Below, one piece after another: positions 59,345-64,000 of a stretch of DNA of 64,000 nt. Both the position numbers and the translations under genes were made by a program. The stretch's first letter is position 1. The number at the start of each line of letters is the position of its first letter. The stretch comes from Fimenecus sp052298855 (GTDB lineage Bacteria; Bacillota; Clostridia; Oscillospirales; Acutalibacteraceae). The notes beneath the pieces are model-generated. The model had not been told where the DNA came from. It worked only from the letters and a program-made list of their open reading frames with translations, and did not search any database. The stretch covers positions 1-64,000 of the forward strand of contig DAVZXP010000006.1 in the NCBI GenBank assembly GCA_052298855.1. Direction: 5' to 3'.

Positions 59345-60307
59345 ATGAAAACAATAGGAGTTTTAACAAGTGGCGGAGACGCACCCGGCATGAATGCGGC
59401 TGTTAGAGCTGTTGTTCGCTCAGGCTGTGAAAACGGTATGAGAGTTATGGGTATTCGCAGAGGTTACAACGGTCTTATGTATGGAGATATGTATGAAATG
59501 AATCTCCGTTCTGTTTCTAATATAATAAATCGTGGCGGTACAATCCTTTATTCCGCAAGAAGCCCCGAATTCAAAACCGAAGAGGGACTTCAGAAGGCTA
59601 TCAATACCTGTAAGGAAGTAGGTATGGAGGGCGTTGTTGTTATCGGCGGCGACGGCTCCTTCAGAGGTGCAAGAGACCTTTCACTCAGAGGTATTCCCTG
59701 TGTCGGCGTTCCCGGTACAATCGATAACGATATTGCTTGCTGTGACTATACAATCGGTTACGATACAGCTATGAATACCGTTATGGAGATGGTTGACCGT
59801 CTCCGTGACACAACAGAGTCTCACGACCGTTGCTCGGTTGTTGAGGTTATGGGCAGACGTGCAGGCTACATAGCTCTTAATGCAGGTATAGCTTGCGGTG
59901 CTACAACAATTCTTATTCCCGAGGTTGATTTCGACTTTGAGCGTGATGTTATCGAGAGAATGAGAAGAACTCAGAAAGCAGGTAAGAGACATTTTATTAT
60001 CGTTGTTGCAGAGGGCATCGGCGGTGTTGATGAAATGGCAAAGAAAATTCAAGAGGTTACCGGAATTGAAAGCCGTGCTACAATTCTCGGTCATGTTCAG
60101 CGTGGCGGTTCTCCCACAGTTCGTGACAGAGTTGCAGGCAGTCAGATGGGATATAAGGCTGTTGAGCTTCTTAAAGAGGGCATAGGCAACCGTGTTGTTG
60201 CTATGCAGAAGGACGCAATCGTTGACTTTGACATTTTCGAAGCGTTGAATATGAAAAAGACAATCGACCTTAATCTTTATAAGCTTGCTCACGAAATTTC
60301 AATCTAA
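59345..60307 (+). CDS. pfkA: ATP-dependent 6-phosphofructokinase
   Basis: Phosphorylates fructose 6-phosphate in glycolysis. 320 residues with the ATP-binding GVLTSGGDAPGMNAAVRAV, RRGYNGLM, the GGDGSFRGA loop and the catalytic PGTIDNDIA; EVMGRRAGYIAL and the RATILGHVQRGGSPT region with the allosteric site residues follow. The GGDGS Gly and the PGTIDND motif point to ATP rather than PPi use. aroK starts inside its stop codon (TAATG). Confidence 0.96.
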   Translation: MKTIGVLTSGGDAPGMNAAVRAVVRSGCENGMRVMGIRRGYNGLMYGDMYEMNLRSVSNIINRGGTILYSARSPEFKTEEGLQKAINTCKEVGMEGVVVIGGDGSFRGARDLSLRGIPCVGVPGTIDNDIACCDYTIGYDTAMNTVMEMVDRLRDTTESHDRCSVVEVMGRRAGYIALNAGIACGATTILIPEVDFDFERDVIERMRRTQKAGKRHFIIVVAEGIGGVDEMAKKIQEVTGIESRATILGHVQRGGSPTVRDRVAGSQMGYKAVELLKEGIGNRVVAMQKDAIVDFDIFEALNMKKTIDLNLYKLAHEISI

Positions 60308-60810
60308 TGAAAAATGTTGTTTTAATCGGTATGCCGGCTTCGGGTAAAAGTACCGTCGGCGTTGTACTTGCAAAGACTCTCGGTGTCGGCTTTGTCGATA
60401 CGGACCTTGTCATTCAACAGCGTGAGGGCAGGCTTTTGCAGGATATAATAGATAAGGACGGGCTCAAAGCTTTCCTTGAAATCGAAGAAAATGCGCTACT
60501 TTCTTTGGACTGTGAAAACAGTGTGATTTCAACGGGCGGTAGTGCCGTGTTTGGCGAAAAGGCTATGAAAAAGCTCAAAAATAACGCTGTTACGGTGTTT
60601 ATTGATGTTTCTCCGAGCGTGCTTGAAAAAAGACTTTCAAACATAACCACTCGTGGAATAGCCGCAAAGCAGGGCGAAAGCGTGGAGGATATTTTGAAAG
60701 CAAGACTTCCGCTTTACAAAAAATATGCCGATTTTACAATTTCAACGGAAAACGAAAACGTTGAAAGTTCGGTTGAAAAAATTGTTTCATTATTAAAATT
60801 AAATAATTAA
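60307..60810 (+). CDS. aroK: Shikimate kinase
   Basis: Phosphorylates shikimate to shikimate 3-phosphate in the aromatic pathway. 167 residues with the P-loop GMPASGKSTVG, VDTDLVIQQREG (shikimate-binding Asp), the EIEENALL region and STGGSAVF in place of the usual GGG. The lid arginines are near RGIAAKQGES. Its one-base overlap with pfkA couples glycolysis and aromatic synthesis in one transcript; why is not obvious. Confidence 0.92.
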   Translation: MKNVVLIGMPASGKSTVGVVLAKTLGVGFVDTDLVIQQREGRLLQDIIDKDGLKAFLEIEENALLSLDCENSVISTGGSAVFGEKAMKKLKNNAVTVFIDVSPSVLEKRLSNITTRGIAAKQGESVEDILKARLPLYKKYADFTISTENENVESSVEKIVSLLKLNN

Positions 60811-60816
60811 CAAAAA

Positions 60817-60878
60817 AAGACTTTTTAGATTTTAGGATTTACATTTCGTCCATAATAATCTAAAAAGTCTTATTTTTT
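60817..60878 (+). terminator. Terminator after aroK
   Basis: A perfect 15-bp stem AAGACTTTTTAGATT/AATCTAAAAAGTCTT with a 25-base loop and a T run. The other strand also has a T run, so it could act in both directions. Confidence 0.8.
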
Positions 60879-60948
60879 CCGCTTATAATTTTCCGAATAA
60901 ATCACAAATTATAAAAGCGGCAAGAAGTCGCAGGTGCGGAGGTGAAAA

Positions 60949-62196
60949 ATGAAATATTTTTTCAAAATAATAAGCTTAATCGGGCTTATGATAACCTCTG
61001 TCATATTCGGTATGGTTATATTTGCTCAAAAGACGATACCCGACAGTATTCACCTTGTCGAAAGCGAAAAAATAATGATCAGCGAGATATTTTCGTTAAA
61101 CGTAACGCAAAATGAAGACTATGTGTCTGCGAATACGCAATCAAATGTTATTGACGATCGCTGTGAGGATAAGGAATATACTCTCGATATATCGCTTCTC
61201 AATACCATACCGGTCAAATCTTCTTCGGTAACCGTTTCAAAAAGGCAGTATGTTGTACCCGGCGGCGATGTTTTCGGCATTAAGCTATATACGAACGGCG
61301 CTGTCGTTGTCGGTATGGACGATGTTCAGACCTCATCGGGTGCAAGAAATCCTGGCAAGGAAGCAGGACTTGAAACGGGAGATGTGATTACAGCCTTAAA
61401 CGGCGAGAAAATCACAACGGTAAACGAGCTTACAAAATTTTTCCAAAACACGAATGACAAAACTATCAGAGTTACGGCGGACAGAAACGGGAAGCCGTTT
61501 GAAGCCACATTAACTCTTGCTGTGTCAGAAAGCGACGGAAGAAACAAAGCGGGATTGTGGGTAAGAGACAGTACCGCAGGCGTAGGCACAGTTACCTATT
61601 ACAACAAGAATACAGGCGTTTTCGGCGGACTCGGACACGCAGTTTGTGATGTCGATACGGGAAAGATGATGCCCTTGCTTTACGGCGATGCTATGTCCGC
61701 AAGAATAAGCGGCTGCTACAAGGGAACTCCGAGTGCTACGGGAGAACTGTGCGGAGTGTTCACAAACAAAAAGACGGGCGATTTGAAAATCAACTCTGAG
61801 TGCGGTATATACGGCATTTATAATGAAGCTGTAAACGGGCAGGAAATACCTGTTGCCGCAAAGCAGGAGATTACTGCAGGTCCTGCACAGATAATATCCA
61901 CAGTGGATATTAACGGACCTAAGTATTATGACATTGAAATAGTAAAGGTTTTCTTGCAGAATGACTCGAACAACAAGAATATGATTATAAAAATAACCGA
62001 TCCCGAATTGATTGAAAAAACAGGCGGTATTGTGCAGGGAATGAGTGGAAGCCCAATCATACAAAACGGTATGCTCGTCGGAGCAGTAACCCATGTGTTT
62101 GTAAATGACCCTTTGCAGGGGTACGGTATCTTTGCCGAAAATATGCTGAAGATTTCAAATTCCGTAGAAGATGAGATAACTCGAAAAGCTTCCTAA
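60949..62196 (+). CDS. spoIVB: SpoIVB serine peptidase (sporulation)
   Basis: The S55 peptidase made in the forespore that signals across to activate pro-sigma-K processing. 415 residues: one N-terminal membrane span (about 5-25), a region with VVPGGDVFGIKLYTNG, a PDZ domain with GLETGDVITALNGEKI, and the peptidase core with the His in GGLGHAVCD and the Ser in QGMSGSPIIQNG. The SD is GCGGAGGTG. It comes just before spo0A, the conserved order in spore-formers. No clear sigma-F or sigma-G promoter could be read in the 70-base gap. Confidence 0.95.
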   Translation: MKYFFKIISLIGLMITSVIFGMVIFAQKTIPDSIHLVESEKIMISEIFSLNVTQNEDYVSANTQSNVIDDRCEDKEYTLDISLLNTIPVKSSSVTVSKRQYVVPGGDVFGIKLYTNGAVVVGMDDVQTSSGARNPGKEAGLETGDVITALNGEKITTVNELTKFFQNTNDKTIRVTADRNGKPFEATLTLAVSESDGRNKAGLWVRDSTAGVGTVTYYNKNTGVFGGLGHAVCDVDTGKMMPLLYGDAMSARISGCYKGTPSATGELCGVFTNKKTGDLKINSECGIYGIYNEAVNGQEIPVAAKQEITAGPAQIISTVDINGPKYYDIEIVKVFLQNDSNNKNMIIKITDPELIEKTGGIVQGMSGSPIIQNGMLVGAVTHVFVNDPLQGYGIFAENMLKISNSVEDEITRKAS

Positions 62197-62203
62197 AGGA
62201 ACG

Positions 62204-62245
62204 CCCGAAAGGCAGTTGCAAAATTGCTTTTCGGGTTGTTTCTTT
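62204..62245 (+). terminator. Terminator after spoIVB
   Basis: CCCGAAAGGCA pairs with TGCTTTTCGGG (one G-T), loop of 10, then TTGTTTCTTT. Confidence 0.72.
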
Positions 62246-62374
62246 ATTCGACCTAATTTTTTTAATGCTGACAAATAGTATTGACGCTTTGAAATGCTTA
62301 TTAACTCTTTCGCTGTCATTTGGTCGATTTTTGATAGCGTTTCAAAAACTTTTAGTAAATTTCTGAATATGCTA

Positions 62375-62403
62375 TTGCCAAAATTATACTAAAATGGTAA
62401 AAT
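62375..62403 (+). promoter_or_regulatory. Probable vegetative promoter of spo0A
   Basis: TTGCCA, 17 bases, TAAAAT, same as the pncB promoter. Upstream, reverse-strand GGTCGAAT at 62245-62252 and forward TTGGTCGATT at 62319-62328 resemble 0A boxes (TGTCGAA) imperfectly, so autoregulation is only a suggestion. Confidence 0.5.
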
Positions 62404-62435
62404 ATGGCAGAAATCAAAAAACGGAGGTAAAATAT

Positions 62436-63206
62436 ATGGAAAGAAATCTTAAAGTGGTGTTGACAGCAGAAGGAAACGAATTCGGGGCGAATTGTGTAAA
62501 AGCTCTTGCTTCCTACGGTTGCGAGGTTAAGCTTGTTAAAAAGGACGGCAGAAAGCTGCTTGAGGCAATCGAGAGCGAAAAACCGAACGCAGTTGTTATG
62601 GATGCGTTTTTATCGAACATAGACGCACTCGGCGTCGTTGAAAGGGTTAAGGGCAGTAAGAAATTTGACGATATGCTCTTGATGGTTATGTCTGGGGTTG
62701 ACAATCAACGCTTTGAGCAGGAAATTTTATCGGCAGGGGTTGACTATTATTTCAGAAAGCCTTTTGATGTAAATGTTATGGGCGAAAGAATACGCAGAAT
62801 GTCCGATAAGTCGCAGAGGATAAGCACGCAGCATAACGAGCTCGGCGATCCTATGGATTTGCAGGTAACGGTCAGCGAAATTATGCACCAAATCGGTGTT
62901 CCTGCGCACATAAAGGGTTATCAGTATCTTCGTGAGGCGATAATTCTTTCAATTGACGATACGGAAATGATGAACTCTGTAACAAAGGTGCTTTATCCGA
63001 CGGTAGCAAAGAAATTTTCGACTACACCGTCGAGAGTCGAGCGAGCAATCCGCCACGCAATCGAGGTTGCATGGGATAGGGGAGACGTTGATGTTTTGTC
63101 GTCGTACTTCGGCTATACAATCCAGTCAAGCCGTGGTAAGCCAACCAATTCCGAGTTTATCGCAATGATAAGCGATAAGCTCCGCCTGAATATGAAAATT
63201 TCGTAA
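62436..63206 (+). CDS. spo0A: Sporulation master regulator Spo0A
   Basis: The response regulator that starts sporulation. From the ATG with GGAGGT SD it has 256 residues; an in-frame ATG 42 bases upstream has no SD. The C-terminal DNA-binding domain is well conserved: IMHQIGVPAHIKGYQYLR, LYPTVAKKFSTTPSRVERAI and NSEFIAMISDKLRL. The receiver domain keeps phospho-acceptor Asp56 (AVVMDAF) and the Lys in RKPFD, but at the usual double-acid pocket it has Ala-Glu (LTAEGNE), and Thr is Ser in MSG. The Pro after the Asp is lost. Confidence 0.96.
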   Translation: MERNLKVVLTAEGNEFGANCVKALASYGCEVKLVKKDGRKLLEAIESEKPNAVVMDAFLSNIDALGVVERVKGSKKFDDMLLMVMSGVDNQRFEQEILSAGVDYYFRKPFDVNVMGERIRRMSDKSQRISTQHNELGDPMDLQVTVSEIMHQIGVPAHIKGYQYLREAIILSIDDTEMMNSVTKVLYPTVAKKFSTTPSRVERAIRHAIEVAWDRGDVDVLSSYFGYTIQSSRGKPTNSEFIAMISDKLRLNMKIS

Positions 63207-63211
63207 AATTA

Positions 63212-63243
63212 AAGCCCTTGATTTTTCAAGGGCTTAATTTATT
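63212..63243 (+). terminator. Terminator after spo0A
   Basis: AAGCCCTTGA/TCAAGGGCTT stem with a 4-base loop, followed by AATTTATT; stem strong, T tract weak. Confidence 0.65.
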
Positions 63244-63265
63244 GAATGTGAATGTAATATCCCAC

Positions 63266-63437
63266 ACGGTAGGGCGGTGGCTTGCTGCCGCCGAGCGAAT
63301 TAGCAAATGTATTACTGTTTTCGGCTAATATCAAATTGAATTCAATATCATACCGTAGGGACAGGGCTCGCCCCTGTCCGCAAAAAATTACATATTAAAT
63401 CAAATCAACGGACAGCCGCAAGGGCTGTCCCTACGGT
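63266..63437. repeat. Palindromic-repeat cluster C (CGTAGGG family, three units)
   Basis: Unit 1 at 63268-63295 (GGCGGTGGCTTGCTGCCGCC, forward), unit 2 at 63353-63381 (GGACAGGGCTCGCCCCTGTCC, forward) and unit 3 at 63409-63436 (GACAGCCCTTGCGGCTGTC, reverse). Units 2 and 3 form a composite of about 84 bases that is almost the same as units 4-5 of cluster B, including the AT-rich spacer. After unit 3 comes TTTTAATATCATTTTA, also found after unit 3 of cluster A. Confidence 0.85.
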
Positions 63438-63506
63438 TGTGCGAATATTTTAATATCATTTTATCCGTGAATTAAAATAAAATATGCACCGTTATTGTTT
63501 TGCAAT

Positions 63507-64000
63507 TTACTGATTTTCAACGACCACTCTGAATGCCAATTCCTGCGCCTGTTCGAGGGTTTCGAGTGTGCCTGCCTGCCGTCTGAATTCTGCACCGCCA
63601 CGAAGACCTTTCATATACCATGCGGCATGCTTTCTCGCTTCTTTCATACCGATTTTTTCGCCCTTGTATTCGCAAATGAGCTTGATATGCTTTACCATAA
63701 CCCTCATTCTCTCGCTTACAGGCGGTTCGGGGAGGACTCTGCCCTCGTTGAGATAGGCGTTAATCTGCGAAAATACCCACGGTCTGCCGAGAGCACCTCT
63801 GCCGACTAAAAGAAAATCACAGTTTGTCTTTTCAAACATAAGTGCCGCAGTCTGACCGTCAACAACATCACCGTTACCGATTACGGGAATTGACAATTCC
63901 TTTTTTACCTCGGCAATTATATCCGTGTTTACGGGAGGTGCGTACATTTGCTGTCTTGTCCGTCCGTGGATTGTAACAGCCGCAGCTCCCGATTTTTCGG
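63507..64000 (-). CDS. tRNA-dihydrouridine synthase (Dus), 3' part, cut by window edge
   Basis: The FMN enzyme that reduces uridine to dihydrouridine in the tRNA D-loop. Only the C-terminal 160 or so residues are in the window. Reading leftward from the edge they include AAAVTIHGRTRQQMY, then PVIGNGDVVDG and LLVGRGALGRPWVFSQI (FMN phosphate-binding part of the TIM barrel), then the helical RNA-binding domain with EARKHAAWYMKGLRG. The frame is open to the edge, so it is a truncation by the window, not a pseudogene. DusB-type (NifR3) from the C-terminal domain. Confidence 0.93.
   Translation of the reverse strand, partial: EKSGAAAVTIHGRTRQQMYAPPVNTDIIAEVKKELSIPVIGNGDVVDGQTAALMFEKTNCDFLLVGRGALGRPWVFSQINAYLNEGRVLPEPPVSERMRVMVKHIKLICEYKGEKIGMKEARKHAAWYMKGLRGGAEFRRQAGTLETLEQAQELAFRVVVENQ

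Noticed and set aside
59681..60292. Reverse open frame of 203 codons opposite pfkA
   Set aside because: Antisense to conserved catalytic motifs; no SD.
62394..62435. Upstream ATG as start of spo0A
   Set aside because: It overlaps the likely -10 box and lacks an SD; the later ATG has GGAGGT and matches other Spo0A proteins.
28381..63437. CRISPR array interpretation of the repeated palindromes
   Set aside because: Units are not direct repeats with regular spacers, alternate in orientation, differ in arm sequence, and no cas genes are present.

Overview
The window reads as a chromosomal segment of a spore-forming, low-GC Gram-positive anaerobe of class Clostridia, most likely in the Ruminococcaceae/Oscillospiraceae. 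The evidence is a complete endospore toolkit (GerA-type germination operon, SpoIVB, Spo0A), a MurE with the DNPR motif of meso-diaminopimelate-adding enzymes, many strong SD sequences, TTG/GTG starts, and sigma-A-like promoters mostly with 17-bp spacers. No rRNA, CRISPR array or intact insertion sequence was found. Base composition by eye is about 40-45% GC throughout.

Layout. 1-2000: a small accessory stretch with an orphan tyrosine recombinase, inverted repeats, a tiny ORF behind an operator-like promoter, a doubtful small ORF, and a tRNA-Gln(CUG). 2000-6900: a GT-C-like membrane protein diverging from a pncB-ppa-capA operon. 7100-21300: a division and cell-wall (dcw) cluster, mraZ-rsmH-ftsL-ftsI/spoVD-murE-murF-mraY-ftsW-murG-murA-ftsQ-ftsZ, without murD, murC, murB or ftsA. 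21400-23200: an ECF sigma factor with a membrane-anchored partner and a secreted protein. 23200-28400: DUF421/DUF4363 genes diverging from gerAA-gerAB-gerAC plus an alkyltransferase-like gene. 28800-31300: a TIGR03960 radical SAM protein and its DUF2344 partner. 31300-34900: rplS, two signal peptidases, rbgA, rnhB, yraN. 35000-42800: thrC, a phosphoesterase, tig-clpP-clpX, an LCP-like protein and a transglutaminase-like protein. 42800-45000: folE-folP-folB-folK. 45000-51500: a reverse-strand GH95 glycosidase, a DEDDh exonuclease with a zinc ribbon, and reverse-strand serC-serA. 51550-60800: lon, engB, lysA, dnaE, pfkA, aroK. 60900-64000: spoIVB, spo0A and the 3' part of a dus gene cut by the window edge.

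How the genes fit together. The dcw cluster supplies lipid II synthesis (murA, murE, murF, mraY, murG), a SEDS/PBP synthase pair (ftsW, ftsI) and the division scaffold (ftsL, ftsQ, ftsZ). tig-clpP-clpX, and separately lon, cover folding and proteolysis. pncB and ppa are translationally coupled, so the pyrophosphate made by PncB can be hydrolysed by Ppa. Four contiguous fol genes cover most of the pterin branch of folate synthesis. Spore functions sit in two places: germination receptor genes near 24-28 kb and late-sporulation/master-regulator genes near 61-63 kb.

The least explained signal is a family of short palindromes with a CGTAGGG lead, in three intergenic clusters (28.4, 48.4 and 63.3 kb). 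Their arms vary in a compensatory way, and parts of their AT-rich spacers are conserved between clusters. Other points worth a second look are a Spo0A receiver with a degraded acidic pocket, an FtsZ without the usual C-terminal tail peptide, the ECF operon, an alkyltransferase-like gene inside the germination operon, and a direct repeat around the serC promoter.
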